Shown: piece after piece, positions 26,351 through 40,062 of the stretch | How positions within the stretch are numbered: position 1 is the first letter of the stretch | How the letters are laid out: each line of letters starts with the position of its first letter | Source of the DNA: Syntrophobotulus glycolicus DSM 8271 | GTDB taxonomy: Bacteria; Bacillota; Desulfitobacteriia; Desulfitobacteriales; Syntrophobotulaceae | DNA length: 64,000 nucleotides | Assembly: GCF_000190635.1 (NCBI RefSeq) | Contig: NC_015172.1 | Coordinates: 2,852,001-2,916,000 of the forward strand | Direction: 5' to 3' | Translations under genes and position numbers: made by a program | Notes under the pieces: model-generated | Database searches by the model: none | Told to the model about the DNA's origin: nothing | The model's input: only the letters and a program-made list of their open reading frames with translations

Positions 26351-27808
26351 TTATCTTAGAACTTCAAATCTTTCATCCGGACAATTGCGGTCGTACTCGT
26401 CAATAAACATGTTGGCTATCATGGTCACCAGATTAATGGCACCTTGATATCCGATGATCGGCTGCCTGTGCAAGTGGACACGGTCTGTCAGGAAAAAACC
26501 TATTCTGGCCAAAGGTATTTTGGCATCTTTGGCTAACCGTTTGCCGTGAGAATCTCCAATCAACATATCTACCGGATCAGTCATCAGCAGTGAGCGCAAA
26601 TGCCAGAGATCCTTACCAAGGTATACTTTGCCTTCTGTCCCAAATGGGCTGGACGCCAGCAAACGATCCATTTCCTTGTGAAAAGTTTCATTGCCGTTCG
26701 TACATACAATATGAACCGGTATCCCTCCCATTTCCAGCAGGAATCCAACCACACCCAGTAATAAATCCGGATCGCCGTATAAAGCAAACCGTTTGCCATG
26801 GATATACTGGTGAGCATCCGTGGCGGCATCGACAGCTCTGCCTCTCTCGGCCTCCAGTTCGGCCGGGATTGATTTGCCTGTCATCTTGTGCAGAGTCATC
26901 AGAAATTCATCCGTATTCCTAATCCCAACCGGCATGGTCACTGCTTCACTGTTAATCTTTTGTACATTTTTCACAAATTTCTGGGTTCCCGCAGTTGAAT
27001 ATTTCTGGGTAAACAGGAAAGCAGAAGCATTGAGGGCATCAGCCAATTCAGCCATAGGCGTACCTGGCTGGTACATTTTGTATTCGCCGGTATTGGGAGA
27101 ATCCAGGGCTTCGGTCGGATCAGGCAGCATGGTCATATAGATGCCCATCGCGGTAATCATTCGTTTGTATTCTCTCAGGTTCCCCGGATAGAGGTCAAAT
27201 CCGGGAACGACATACAATCTTCCGTTGGTCCATTTTCCCTGTCTGGTATCTGCCAGGGACTGAAGAAGCCCTTTCAGCATATTGTCATAACCAATAATAT
27301 GGGAACCTACGAAACTGGGCGTATTGCCATAAGCAATCGGAAAATCTTCCGGAACAGCCCCTTGGGTACGGGCATTGGCAATAAATGATTTCATATCATC
27401 CCCGATGACCTCCGCCATACAGCTGGAAAACATAGCGATAATAGAGGGTTTGTAGGTTGCAATCGCATTTCTCAGTCCTTCAACCAGATTGGCCTGACCT
27501 CCAAATACTGCCGCATCTTCAGTCATGGAATCTGATACGAGAGGAATAGGCTCCCTGGTATGCCTGGATAAACAGGCCCTAAAGTAAGCAGCACAACCCT
27601 GAGACCCGTGGACAAAAGGCAGACAGCCGTCAACGCCCAATGCACAAAGCATCGCTCCGTAAGGCTGGCACGCCTTGGATGGATTAATCACCAATGCCTC
27701 ACGGGCAAAATTTTTCTCTTTATACTCTTCTGTTGCCATCCAATCCAGGATTTCATTGGCATAGCTGTTTTCTTGGCATGTTGTTTGTTTGCAGTTGTCC
27801 TTGCTCAT
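26351..27808 (-). CDS. nifK: Molybdenum-iron nitrogenase beta subunit NifK
   Basis: 485 residues from the ATG at 27808 (AAGGAGGTG 5 nt upstream), overlapping nifD stop as ATGA. P-cluster cysteines lie in [21 protein letters not shown] and [12 protein letters not shown]. The N-terminal extension ([20 protein letters not shown]) is characteristic of true NifK and separates it from NifN and AnfK. It forms the alpha2-beta2 MoFe protein with NifD. Confidence 0.96.
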   Translation of the reverse strand: MSKDNCKQTTCQENSYANEILDWMATEEYKEKNFAREALVINPSKACQPYGAMLCALGVDGCLPFVHGSQGCAAYFRACLSRHTREPIPLVSDSMTEDAAVFGGQANLVEGLRNAIATYKPSIIAMFSSCMAEVIGDDMKSFIANARTQGAVPEDFPIAYGNTPSFVGSHIIGYDNMLKGLLQSLADTRQGKWTNGRLYVVPGFDLYPGNLREYKRMITAMGIYMTMLPDPTEALDSPNTGEYKMYQPGTPMAELADALNASAFLFTQKYSTAGTQKFVKNVQKINSEAVTMPVGIRNTDEFLMTLHKMTGKSIPAELEAERGRAVDAATDAHQYIHGKRFALYGDPDLLLGVVGFLLEMGGIPVHIVCTNGNETFHKEMDRLLASSPFGTEGKVYLGKDLWHLRSLLMTDPVDMLIGDSHGKRLAKDAKIPLARIGFFLTDRVHLHRQPIIGYQGAINLVTMIANMFIDEYDRNCPDERFEVLR

Positions 27809-29265
27809 CCGCGCACCTCCTTGTCTATTTTCCAAGGTGCTTTTGTCAAGCTCCAGGTCGGACTGCTGATCGCGATATCCATATCGCGGGCAAAAATGGG
27901 GAATCCTTCAAAACCATGGTAGGGGCCGGAATAATCCCAGGAATGCATTTGCCGGAAAGGAATCCCTTGCTTCTGGAAAACGTATTTTTCTTTGACTCCT
28001 GAACCGACCAGATCCGGTCTTAACCGGTTAACAAACTGATCCAGCTCATGTTCTGTCGCATCATCGTAAATAATTGTCTGATTCTGCATTTCCGGGAAAG
28101 TACGGTCATAGTCATCCTTGTGCGCAAATTCATAACCTGTTCCGATAACCTCCATCCCCAAATCTTCATATGCTCCGATCACGTGGCGGGGACGAAGTCC
28201 ACCGATAAACAACATTACTTTTTTACCTTCGAGGCGGGGACGGTACTGATCAATGACTTTCTGCATGATCGGCTCATACTTGGCAATAACTTCTTCGCCT
28301 TTCTTCTGAATCGTTTCATCAAACTGGGCGGCAATTTTACGGATCGATTCTTTGATTTTACTCGGACCAAAGAAGTTAAACTCCAGCCAGGGAATCCCAT
28401 AGGTCTCTTCCATATGCTTGCAAATATAGTTCATACTGCGGTAGCAGTGAATCAGATTCAACTTGACTTGGTGGGCGGCCATCATTCCTTCAACGGTTCC
28501 ATCCCCGGTCCAGACATTCCGGACTCTTAAGCCCATTTCTTCAAGAATTTTTTTGGAAGACCACACATCTCCGCCAATGTTATAGTCCCCGATAAGGGAA
28601 ATATCATATGGTCCGACTTCTTCCGGACGCTCCTTTTTGCCCAATAAATAATCCCGGACGGCATCATTGGCAATATGGTGTCCTAAGGACTGACTGATTC
28701 CGCGAAACCCTTCGCAGCGTACAGGTACGATTGGGACCTCGAGCTCCTTGTTCATTCTCTTGGCGACACTTTCAATATCGTCACCAATCAGACCAACCGG
28801 GCACTCCGAGCAGATGGAAAATCCTTTGACGCTGGGGAACAGTTCCTTGGCTTCACGCAGAACCTTCTCCAGCTTTTTATCTCCCCCATAAACAATGTTG
28901 CTCTCGGAAAAATCCGATGTAAACATCATCGGGGAAAAGCTTTCCACCCCTACAACACCCCTGGTCAGATTGCGCCTTGCTCCCCAGGAATAATAACCGC
29001 AGCCGATCGGTCCGTGGGAAATATGAATCATATCTTTAATCGGTCCCCAGACGACACCTTTTGCTCCGGCATAAGCACAACCACGCGCAGTCATCAGCCC
29101 TGGGACACACTTAATATTGGATTTGATGGCACAGGTTGAACCCTCATCTTTTATGGCAATATGCTTGGCCCTTAATTTCCTTGCTTTCTCCGGATAGACA
29201 GATAACACATCTTCAACCATCTCTTCAGTTGGTCTTTCACTTACGATGTTTCTTTTTGCTTCCAC
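27805..29265 (-). CDS. nifD: Molybdenum-iron nitrogenase alpha subunit NifD
   Basis: 486 residues from a GTG at 29265 with GGAGG 8 nt upstream (a GTG at 29274 overlaps the site). P-cluster cysteines lie in [16 protein letters not shown] and [11 protein letters not shown], with [12 protein letters not shown]; the FeMo-co ligands are the Cys in [12 protein letters not shown] and the His in [14 protein letters not shown]. The [15 protein letters not shown] motif marks Mo-type NifD, unlike AnfD at 35185. Catalytic subunit for N2 reduction. Confidence 0.97.
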   Translation of the reverse strand: MEAKRNIVSERPTEEMVEDVLSVYPEKARKLRAKHIAIKDEGSTCAIKSNIKCVPGLMTARGCAYAGAKGVVWGPIKDMIHISHGPIGCGYYSWGARRNLTRGVVGVESFSPMMFTSDFSESNIVYGGDKKLEKVLREAKELFPSVKGFSICSECPVGLIGDDIESVAKRMNKELEVPIVPVRCEGFRGISQSLGHHIANDAVRDYLLGKKERPEEVGPYDISLIGDYNIGGDVWSSKKILEEMGLRVRNVWTGDGTVEGMMAAHQVKLNLIHCYRSMNYICKHMEETYGIPWLEFNFFGPSKIKESIRKIAAQFDETIQKKGEEVIAKYEPIMQKVIDQYRPRLEGKKVMLFIGGLRPRHVIGAYEDLGMEVIGTGYEFAHKDDYDRTFPEMQNQTIIYDDATEHELDQFVNRLRPDLVGSGVKEKYVFQKQGIPFRQMHSWDYSGPYHGFEGFPIFARDMDIAISSPTWSLTKAPWKIDKEVRG

Positions 29266-29337
29266 CGGGTTCACCTCCTCGTATTACGTTTAAGCAATCT
29301 TCCAGACAGCCTTCTCCTGCTGTTATCTCAAGCATAC

Positions 29338-30628
<1,291 letters not shown>

Positions 30629-30642
30629 CTGCCACCACTCCT

Positions 30643-30963
30643 TTACAGACCAGATTCGCCGGTTCTTACCGTATAGGCGGCATCCACTGACGAGATAAAG
30701 ATTTTCCCGTCACCGATATTGCCGGTCTTCCCGGATTCAATAATCACGTCAACAGCTTTTTCAACCGTCTCATCAGAAACAACAATAAGCAGCATCACTT
30801 TTGGGAACTCATCGTAGCGGATATCCCCAATCTGCAGCCCTTTGGTTTTTCCGCGACCGAACACATGCATTTTCGTCATGGAAATGATTCCGGCATCAGC
30901 TAATTTTTCAGCGATAGATTCGCTTTTTTCCGGCCGGACAATAGCTCTGATCATTTTCATCAT
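30643..30963 (-). CDS. nifI1: Nitrogenase PII-like regulator NifI1
   Basis: 106 residues from the ATG at 30963 (AAGGAG 6 nt upstream); a frame open to 31047 has no better start. PII signature NIGDGKIFISSVDAAYTVRTGESG and short T-loop FGRGKTKGLQIGDIRYDE. First gene of the Mo operon, so the ammonium switch-off pair precedes nifH, the heliobacterial arrangement, rather than lying between nifH and nifD as in methanogens. Confidence 0.93.
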   Translation of the reverse strand: MMKMIRAIVRPEKSESIAEKLADAGIISMTKMHVFGRGKTKGLQIGDIRYDEFPKVMLLIVVSDETVEKAVDVIIESGKTGNIGDGKIFISSVDAAYTVRTGESGL

Positions 30964-31119
30964 GAATTTCTCCTTTTCTTCTTTTGCACAAACCAATCCA
31001 CTTTTTGCCCGAACTAAAACAGTCAATGCTTCGACTTTTTTTGGCATAAAAACATTTTTTCACTAGGATGTTTGGCTTTCTCTTTTTTTCAGCCTGTCTC
31101 ATTTTTTCCTACTTAAATT

Positions 31120-31174
31120 GCAAAAGACGCTTTTCTGTTAACCGGTACAACCAGTTAAAAAAAAGCATCTTTGC
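31120..31174 (-). repeat. Long imperfect hairpin in the nif leader
   Basis: The two halves are near reverse complements over about 25 nt: GCAAAAGACGCTTTT with AAAAGCATCTTTGC outside and TTAACCGG with CCAGTTAA inside, closing on ACAA. It lies ~160 nt before nifI1 and has no U-tract after it on the - strand. Confidence 0.55.
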
Positions 31175-31240
31175 TTAAACGAAACCTCAATTTAAACCTA
31201 TGCCATAGAAATCGACCTGGGTTATCCTTAAAAATAATCA

Positions 31241-31287
31241 CCTCCCGGAAAAACAAAATAGCGCTTTATGCTTAAAGCATAAAGCGC
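31241..31287 (-). terminator. Terminator-like perfect hairpin in the nif leader
   Basis: GCGCTTTATGC (31261-31271) and GCATAAAGCGC (31277-31287) form an 11-bp perfect stem with a 5-nt loop. On the - strand TATTTTGTTTTT follows. Because it lies between the predicted nif promoter (31318-31346) and nifI1, it would attenuate the operon unless overcome. Confidence 0.55.
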
Positions 31288-31317
31288 CGCTGCTTTGAAA
31301 ACCATTCCAATGCCTTT

Positions 31318-31346
31318 AGTATAAATACTAAGTTTTAAAAAAACAA
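31318..31346 (-). promoter_or_regulatory. Likely promoter of the Mo-nitrogenase operon
   Basis: On the - strand TTGTTT (31341-31346), 17-bp spacer, TATACT (31318-31323). Predicted start near 31311, giving a ~350-nt leader with two hairpins. No sigma-54 -24/-12 site was seen, so a NifA-type activator is not supported. Confidence 0.5.
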
Positions 31347-31408
31347 TAGCCTTTTTAAAAAATTATGTATACTTTTTTTATGTTAACCTGTCCTCCGCTG
31401 TAATTCGC

Positions 31409-31450
31409 TAAAAAAATAGGCCGGCAAAGCAAACGTTACTCCTGCCGGCC
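31409..31450 (-). terminator. Terminator closing the anf-accessory transcript
   Basis: GGCCGGCA (31419-31426) pairs with TGCCGGCC (31443-31450) around a 16-nt loop; on the - strand TATTTTTTTAG follows. It lies 125 bp past the PPOX-like gene and separates the anf side from the nif promoter. Confidence 0.7.
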
Positions 31451-31573
31451 CTCTATATAAAAAATGAGACAGCTGGTTTAAGATTTGATCTCTTAACTGT
31501 AATTCCTCACCTTATTTTCTCTTTTCATTTTTGATAATCGTTATAAATAGACTGCTTATTCTACACCGATTTA

Positions 31574-32122
31574 TCATTCAGACGTTTGACGCTCATCCGT
31601 TAAAAACATGTGCTCAGCATCAATGGGATTTTCTTTGGCTGTCAGGTTTTCCGGACTAATGCAGTAAACAGCCGCGGCTTTATGATCAAGCCCTGAACGG
31701 TAATGATCTACAAAGCTCTTGGAAAGAGGAGCTTTGAAAAAACCAGGCAAAAATTTCTCTAGAAATTGCTTTAGCGCCAGCGTTTTTTCTTCTAAATCCT
31801 GAACGAGAACGGCTTCGCCGAAAATGACGACACTAAAATAAGCTGTATCACATTTAGCCGGCACAGGATCGGCCACAGTGCCAAATTCCTCGAATACAGT
31901 AAAACAAACAACCGGATTGGCCGCAAGGACATCATTCTTTTTACCGCTGCCCATACCATGAATATAGATTTTTCCGTTCCAATAAACATAATTGACAGGC
32001 AAAGCGTAAGGCTTGCCTTTCTGATCGCACATACTTAGCGTCCCTACTCTTTTTTCAGCCAAAAACCGGTCAATTTTTTCTTGATCATCACAAATTCTTT
32101 GGGTGTATCTGATTTGTTCCAT
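31574..32122 (-). CDS. Pyridoxamine 5'-phosphate oxidase-like flavin-binding protein (NimA-type)
   Basis: 182 residues with a split-barrel flavin fold: RVGTLSMCDQKGKPYALPVNYVYWNGKIYIHG is typical of the NimA/PPOX-like group, followed by CFTVFEEF and the SVVIFGEAVLV strand. GGGGTGAGCGA precedes the ATG, 4 bp after the amidotransferase gene. Members bind FMN, F420 or heme; the reaction here is unknown. It is last of three genes downstream of anfK on the same strand and may protect or support the anf system. Confidence 0.8.
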   Translation of the reverse strand: MEQIRYTQRICDDQEKIDRFLAEKRVGTLSMCDQKGKPYALPVNYVYWNGKIYIHGMGSGKKNDVLAANPVVCFTVFEEFGTVADPVPAKCDTAYFSVVIFGEAVLVQDLEEKTLALKQFLEKFLPGFFKAPLSKSFVDHYRSGLDHKAAAVYCISPENLTAKENPIDAEHMFLTDERQTSE

Positions 32123-32126
32123 TCGC

Positions 32127-32837
32127 TCACCCCTGTTCTATAAAATAAGCTTCAAGGCGATTAAGAAAATCTTCCATCAATGAATTGGCTGTTTTTAAAA
32201 GGCTCATTCCGGATTTGATCTGCTCTTCGTTCTGCATGTAGGTACCGCCTGTCATTTCACCGGCACAATGATCGATCAGTGCCAAAATACTGTTTTCGGT
32301 ACTCTCCAAATGAAACTGCAAACCGATAACACGCTCTTTATACATGAATGCCTGATGCTTACAGGCCTGGCTGCCGGCAATGCATACTGCTCCTTCACCA
32401 AGTGTGCTGAAGGTATCATTGTGCCATTGGAAGGCATAGAATGTTTCCGGGAAATCTTTAAAAAGAGGTGATTTCAATGCCTGGGCATTAACGGTCACAG
32501 GCAGCCAGCCGATTTCACCCTCCGGATTTTTCGTCACTTTTCCGCCTAAAACATCGGTAATGAGCTGGGCTCCCAGGCAGATGCCCAATACCACTTTTCC
32601 CTGATCTATGGCTTCTTTAATGAATTTCTTTTCATATTTGAGCCAAGAGTACTTTTTTTCTTCGTAAATATTCATCGGCCCCCCCATAATGACCAGCCAA
32701 TCAAATTGATCCATAGATGGAACGGCTTCATTATTGTATAAATGGGTCCCGGTCAGGCTATGTCCTTTTTCATTCGCCCAGTAAACAATGCCTGCAGGAT
32801 TTTCAAAAGGCACATGCTGTAAATAATGAATTCTCAT
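32127..32837 (-). CDS. Class I glutamine amidotransferase (GMP synthase GATase-like)
   Basis: 236 residues from the ATG at 32837 (GAGAGG 6 nt upstream). The nucleophile elbow GICLGAQLI and the catalytic His in GLQFHLEST, with Glu two residues on, are all present, so glutaminase-type chemistry is possible. It resembles stand-alone type 1 glutamine amidotransferases (YfeJ/GuaA-N-like). Substrate unknown. One base separates it from the upstream HEPN-like gene, so the two are co-transcribed. Confidence 0.85.
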   Translation of the reverse strand: MRIHYLQHVPFENPAGIVYWANEKGHSLTGTHLYNNEAVPSMDQFDWLVIMGGPMNIYEEKKYSWLKYEKKFIKEAIDQGKVVLGICLGAQLITDVLGGKVTKNPEGEIGWLPVTVNAQALKSPLFKDFPETFYAFQWHNDTFSTLGEGAVCIAGSQACKHQAFMYKERVIGLQFHLESTENSILALIDHCAGEMTGGTYMQNEEQIKSGMSLLKTANSLMEDFLNRLEAYFIEQG

Positions 32838-32838
32838 A

Positions 32839-33237
32839 TTAACCTCTCTTTGTCGGATCAATCAGTTTCTGAATCTGATCACACATGGAAAGAACCCTGG
32901 TCGAATCAGATAACTCAGGAGTCCCATGATAATAATTTTCCAGTGAACAAATGCCAAAGATGAAATCCAGGGACCTTATCTCCTGATTTAATTCCAAAGG
33001 AACCTCAATAACAGTTTCTACCGCATCCATGAGACAGGTATAATTGTGATTCCCCGGATCAACACCATGTAAATAGCACAGAGCGATCAGATAGTTTTCC
33101 AGTGCAACGGAAGCTACATTGAAGACCACACTGAAATGCTGTCCTCCACTTAAGAACTGCTGTGCCCTGTGATGATACATCCTGGCACTGCGATAGCTTT
33201 CTTCAAACTCTTCCAGATCCGGTTTAACCGCCATCAT
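32839..33237 (-). CDS. HEPN-like domain protein downstream of anfK
   Basis: 132 residues, mostly helical, with the HEPN-like pattern: an amphipathic helix (SYRSARMYHHRAQQFL), FNVASVALENYLIALCYLHG as the core pair of helices, and a conserved NHNYTCLMDAVE. I do not see the RxxxxH toxin RNase motif. It is unlike a toxin partner; HEPN proteins in metabolic clusters may act as scaffold or nucleotide-binding modules. It follows anfK after 126 bp that contain a stable hairpin. Specific function is unknown. Confidence 0.6.
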   Translation of the reverse strand: MMAVKPDLEEFEESYRSARMYHHRAQQFLSGGQHFSVVFNVASVALENYLIALCYLHGVDPGNHNYTCLMDAVETVIEVPLELNQEIRSLDFIFGICSLENYYHGTPELSDSTRVLSMCDQIQKLIDPTKRG

Positions 33238-33256
33238 ATCCGCACCTTCTTCTCAG

Positions 33257-33299
33257 GGATTCTGCCAGAGCCTGGTTACAACAGGATCTGACAGAATCC
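33257..33299 (-). repeat. Intercistronic hairpin after anfK
   Basis: GGATTCTG (33257-33264) pairs with CAGAATCC (33292-33299), extended inward by CAGA/TCTG and CTG/CAG with single mismatches, loop GTTACAA. No U-tract follows on the - strand; likely a 3' stabiliser or processing site separating anfHDGK from the accessory genes. Confidence 0.55.
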
Positions 33300-33363
33300 T
33301 ATAAAATACCAACCAAATCCTGAAACTCAAGACCCATAATGATGATTATCCTTCAGATCTGGT

Positions 33364-34752
33364 TTACCAAACATTAAGAATCCATTCCTTGTTTTTCTTA
33401 TACTCCATATCGGTAAACAATGTATTGGCCATCGCTTCGGCCAGCCACATCGCTCCGGCATATCCGACAATAGGGTAACGGTATAAGCCCGCCCGGTCAT
33501 AAGTGGGGAACCCAACCCGCAGCATGGGGATATTGTAATCAATGGAGATGAACCGTCCTTTAGAATGACCCAAAATCAGATCAAGCTCAAGTCCTTCGTT
33601 CTTGATCCGGTTCTCCAGTTCCCAGAGATCCGCATTCATAATAATTTCCATGTCATAATCGACATTTTCCTGAAGGGCTTTGATCCGAGGGTCGTTTGCA
33701 TAGGACTTGTTGTCATCACCTAACAGCAGCAGTACGGGCTTCATCTCCAAATCAAGGCAGAATTCCGCAAGGCCGATGACCAGGTCGGCGCTTCCATAAA
33801 TGGCAACCTTTTTGTCGGCGAGAAACAGGTGGGTCACATCGGTCAGGGCATCGAGGGCGATCCCTCTCTTTTGGACAAGCGACTGGGGAATTGGCTTGCC
33901 GGTTAACTTTTTCACATTGTGCAGGAAAGTATCTGTGTTGCGGATACCGATGGGGGCTGGTCCGATGATTGCCGGAATCCCAAATTCCCCCTCAAGAAAT
34001 TCAGCAGTTTGGCCGCCTTCATATCTGTTCAGGGCGATTGTGCCCAGGGCGTTGGCCGTATCCTTCAGATCCTCAATTGTCGTACTGCCGTGGGAGACCC
34101 AGTTTCCGTCAGGCATCAGAGGAGAATCGAAGGTTTCAATTTCAAATAGCACGGTGGCATCAACCTGCATTTCCGCCAGCAGCTGCTTGAGCTCCGTCAC
34201 ATCCCCGGGATTGGCCCATCCGGTAATCAGATTGAGTTTCCCATTTGGTTCTCCTTTTTGGGCAAAGTAACTGACAAAATCCTTGACCGCCACATCATAG
34301 CCGCTGATCATGCTCCCCTTAAAGCTGGGGGTATGGACCGGGATCAGATAAACCTCCCGACCGGGATATTTTTCTGTTAACAGCCCTTCATTCAGTTTAC
34401 GGACAACACCGTCGACATCATCACCGATGACTTCCGTGCAGCAGGTTGTAATGATCGGTACGACTTTGACATGAGGATACCGCATCAACAGTACATCCAC
34501 CGCTTCTTCAACGCGATTGAGTGCCCCAAATACCGCACCATCTTCGTGCACGGAGGAAGAGGCAAGCTCGAAGCTCTCCTTAAAATGCTGGGAGAACAGC
34601 AAGCGAACGAACATCACACATCCTTGTCCTCCATGGACAATTCCTATACAGTCCTTTATCCCGATGCTGGCATACTGGGCGCCGCAGGGCTGGCATGTAA
34701 ATATCGGATTGATGACACCGGCACGTTCTTTTTCTTTTAATTCACAAGACAT
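33364..34752 (-). CDS. anfK: Iron-only nitrogenase beta subunit AnfK
   Basis: 462 residues, the same length as described AnfK and shorter than NifK because the N-terminal extension is missing: it begins directly with the P-cluster segment INPIFTCQPCGAQYA, then HGGQGCVMFVRLLFSQHFKE and TTCCTEVIGDDVDG. AGGAG lies upstream of the ATG. Follows anfG after 67 bp. VnfK is the alternative, but AnfD next door supports the Fe-only type. Confidence 0.94.
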   Translation of the reverse strand: MSCELKEKERAGVINPIFTCQPCGAQYASIGIKDCIGIVHGGQGCVMFVRLLFSQHFKESFELASSSVHEDGAVFGALNRVEEAVDVLLMRYPHVKVVPIITTCCTEVIGDDVDGVVRKLNEGLLTEKYPGREVYLIPVHTPSFKGSMISGYDVAVKDFVSYFAQKGEPNGKLNLITGWANPGDVTELKQLLAEMQVDATVLFEIETFDSPLMPDGNWVSHGSTTIEDLKDTANALGTIALNRYEGGQTAEFLEGEFGIPAIIGPAPIGIRNTDTFLHNVKKLTGKPIPQSLVQKRGIALDALTDVTHLFLADKKVAIYGSADLVIGLAEFCLDLEMKPVLLLLGDDNKSYANDPRIKALQENVDYDMEIIMNADLWELENRIKNEGLELDLILGHSKGRFISIDYNIPMLRVGFPTYDRAGLYRYPIVGYAGAMWLAEAMANTLFTDMEYKKNKEWILNVW

Positions 34753-34819
34753 AGCACCTTTCTCCTTTTCTGTTTATTGCCCCGCACCTGTGTAATAGCA
34801 ATAGCACAGTCTTTTGCTT

Positions 34820-37145
<2,326 letters not shown>

Positions 37146-37157
37146 CGCTACACCCCC

Positions 37158-37475
37158 TTAAAGGCCTTTGATGCCGGTACGTATGGTATACGCATCGTCA
37201 ACTGAAGTGACAAAAACCTTGCCGTCGCCATAATTCCCTGTGTAAGCTTTATATTTGATAATTTTAAGCACTTCTTCTACAGATTCGTCTTCCACCACCA
37301 GCATAATCATGGTTTTCGGAAGCTCATCATAGTGGGTTGTTCCAAAGGTGATTCCTTTTTGTTTGCCCCGGCCAAAGACATTTATTTTTGTCAGTGAGAA
37401 AAAACCACCTTCCGTAAGCCCTTCCGTCACTGCGTCTGAACTCTCCGGACGTACTATCGCTCTGATCATTTTCAT
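37158..37475 (-). CDS. nifI1: PII-like regulator NifI1 of the anf operon
   Basis: 105 residues with MKMIRAIVRPESSDAV at the start, T-loop FGRGKQKGITFGTTHYDE and C-terminal NYGDGKVFVTSVDDAYTIRTG. AAGGGG precedes the ATG. Here the nifI pair lies between anfH and anfD, the order known from methanogens, whereas in the Mo operon of the same window the pair precedes nifH. Confidence 0.92.
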   Translation of the reverse strand: MKMIRAIVRPESSDAVTEGLTEGGFFSLTKINVFGRGKQKGITFGTTHYDELPKTMIMLVVEDESVEEVLKIIKYKAYTGNYGDGKVFVTSVDDAYTIRTGIKGL

Positions 37476-37515
37476 CTTTTTATTCCCCTTATTCTTTTTT
37501 TCATTAGATGTCAGA

Positions 37516-38379
<864 letters not shown>

Positions 38380-38474
38380 CTATTTTACCGGGATCTTTGT
38401 CTGCATCTTGCATCACATCACCAACTTTCAAATATCAGCAATAAAATCTTAATCCAAACAAACAACTCTTTATA

Positions 38475-38528
38475 AATAAAAAACATCGTGGCCTTTGAGA
38501 AATTGATTTCTCAAGAATACCACGATGT
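38475..38528 (-). terminator. Terminator-like hairpin in the anfH leader
   Basis: ACATCGTGG (38483-38491) pairs with CCACGATGT (38520-38528) and an inner TTGAGAAAT/ATTTCTCAA helix closes on two bases. On the - strand the stem is followed by TTTTTATTTATAAAG. It lies 140 bp before anfH and starts at about the predicted transcript start, so full-length anf mRNA must read through it. Confidence 0.6.
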
Positions 38529-38533
38529 ATTTC

Positions 38534-38562
38534 TATTTAACGATATTAGTTTTCCTCAACAA
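38534..38562 (-). promoter_or_regulatory. Possible promoter of the anf operon
   Basis: On the - strand TTGTTG (38557-38562), 17-bp spacer, TAAATA (38534-38539). Both hexamers are weak, as expected of an activator-dependent promoter, and another start further upstream is not excluded. Confidence 0.35.
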
Positions 38563-38969
38563 CAAAACGAGTGATGCTATTGGTTATTGTTGAAAAAGCA
38601 CTGCAAGTTTTCCATAACGCATTGAATTGATTTGCTTTATTCCATTCTAGCGGCGATCTTTTGCTATGTCAAGATCATTTCCGTGTATACATTAACGAAA
38701 CTAATCATAATGGAAAATCAAAGGCTGAAAATCCCCTTGTTGAAGCGGTTTGGTTTTATATTTTGTGTGAAACAGACTATTTATTCATCTGTTTATCTGT
38801 CTTTTATCAATTTGTTTCCACTACGTATAGTTATATATTGTTTGGTGAAATCCTGCTGATAAATACCAATATATCGATGAGGCTTGATGCCAATATTGGT
38901 TTGCAAACACATGGCAGAATTGTTATATTAAGATTAATTGATATCAATAGATTAGGGAATGGTAAGGTT

Positions 38970-39935
38970 ATGAGTGAAAATCAATCTTTGACTCCTCAAG
39001 AAATTGCAGGAATTTTGAAAATTTCCAAGAGCACTGTCTATGAACTGATTAAACGCAAAGAATTAAACTCATATAGGGTTGGAAAGAAATTGCGTGTTGA
39101 TTCCCTAGATGTTGAGAATTATAAAAATAAAACCAAAGAAATTAAGACGGTGCCATTACAAAGCCCACCCCAGCCCGTCAGTTTTCCTCAGCCATACTTA
39201 CCTGCCCCCGCCTACCCTTTACTCAAATCTAATTCCTTCGTGATCTGCGGACAGGATGTCGTTCTGGATATTTTATGCCGCTATCTTGACCGCCATCCTA
39301 AAGGGGTACGGGCTTTGCGCTCTTATGAAGGCAGTTATAATGGGCTTTATCAATTGTATCGGGGAGAGGTACAGGTGGCTACCGCCCATTTGTGGGACAG
39401 CAAATCAGGCGAATATAATGTTCCCTTTGTGGAACGGATGCTTCCCGGGACTCCGGCTGTCGTCATCAGACTTGCTTCCCGGATCCAAGGCTTCTATATT
39501 CTCAAAGACAATCCCAAGCGAATCAAAGGCTGGGAAGATTTAAGACGGCCCGACATTTCCATTGTCAACCGCGAAAAAGGCAGCGGTACAAGGATTCTTT
39601 TAGACGAACACTTGAAATCGCTGGGCATATACGGAAATTCCATTCAGGGCTATTCACGCGAATGCTTTTCCCACCTCGCTGTAGCCAGTGCCGTTGCCCG
39701 CGCGGGGGCCGATCTTGGCCTGGGCAATGAAAAAGGCTGCCAGCAGGTTCAGGGAATTGACTTTATTCCTCTGCAAACAGAGCAATATGATTTGGTCCTT
39801 CGCAAAGAGGATCTTTCCAAGCCTGAGTTTGAAGCAATCATTGACATTCTCCTTTCTGAGGAATTTAAAACGGAATTGACCTGGATAGGCGGCTACGATC
39901 TTACTGAGCTTGGAAAAATCATCGCTGAAACTTGA
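38970..39935 (+). CDS. HTH (excisionase/MerR-like) regulator fused to a periplasmic-binding-type ligand domain
   Basis: 321 residues from the ATG at 38970; a frame open from 38661 is upstream DNA without a ribosome site. Residues ~5-55 are a HTH_17 excisionase-type domain (SLTPQEIAGILKISKSTVYELIKRKEL), a Pro-rich linker follows, and residues ~95-315 are a PBP_like domain of the kind fused to MoeA and ModE-like proteins (VQVATAHLWD, PDISIVNREKGSGTR, GADLGLGNEKG). No signal peptide, so it acts in the cytoplasm. Divergent from anfH, it is a strong candidate for an oxyanion (molybdate/tungstate) sensor controlling anf. Ligand and target are inferred. Confidence 0.82.
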   Translation: MSENQSLTPQEIAGILKISKSTVYELIKRKELNSYRVGKKLRVDSLDVENYKNKTKEIKTVPLQSPPQPVSFPQPYLPAPAYPLLKSNSFVICGQDVVLDILCRYLDRHPKGVRALRSYEGSYNGLYQLYRGEVQVATAHLWDSKSGEYNVPFVERMLPGTPAVVIRLASRIQGFYILKDNPKRIKGWEDLRRPDISIVNREKGSGTRILLDEHLKSLGIYGNSIQGYSRECFSHLAVASAVARAGADLGLGNEKGCQQVQGIDFIPLQTEQYDLVLRKEDLSKPEFEAIIDILLSEEFKTELTWIGGYDLTELGKIIAET

Positions 39936-39960
39936 GCTGTTTACTCCTAACAATAATATA

Positions 39961-40009
39961 AAGCAAAAGAAAAAAGCTTACGGCATTTCATTGATTAGAC
40001 CGTAAGCTT
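39961..40009 (-). terminator. Terminator of the 20-residue peptide gene
   Basis: AAGCTTACGG (39974-39983) pairs perfectly with CCGTAAGCTT (40000-40009); on the - strand TTTTTTCTTTTGC follows. It could also stop the + strand regulator transcript. Confidence 0.7.
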
Positions 40010-40062
40010 CTCTATATGGATAAAACCAGGACCCTTCGGGAAGTTTACCGTCTTTCCCCGGA

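Noticed and set aside
30908-31102. 64-codon frame in the nif leader
   Set aside because: Overlaps nifI1 in another frame and is rich in Lys/Arg from A-rich leader sequence; no support as a protein.
31180-31573. Sigma-54 promoter or NifA site for nif
   Set aside because: No GG-N10-GC element with surrounding consensus was found on the - strand; sigma-A-like hexamers fit better.
38661-38969. In-frame upstream extension of the HTH-PBP regulator
   Set aside because: No ribosome site, AT-rich, and the HTH domain begins right after the ATG at 38970.
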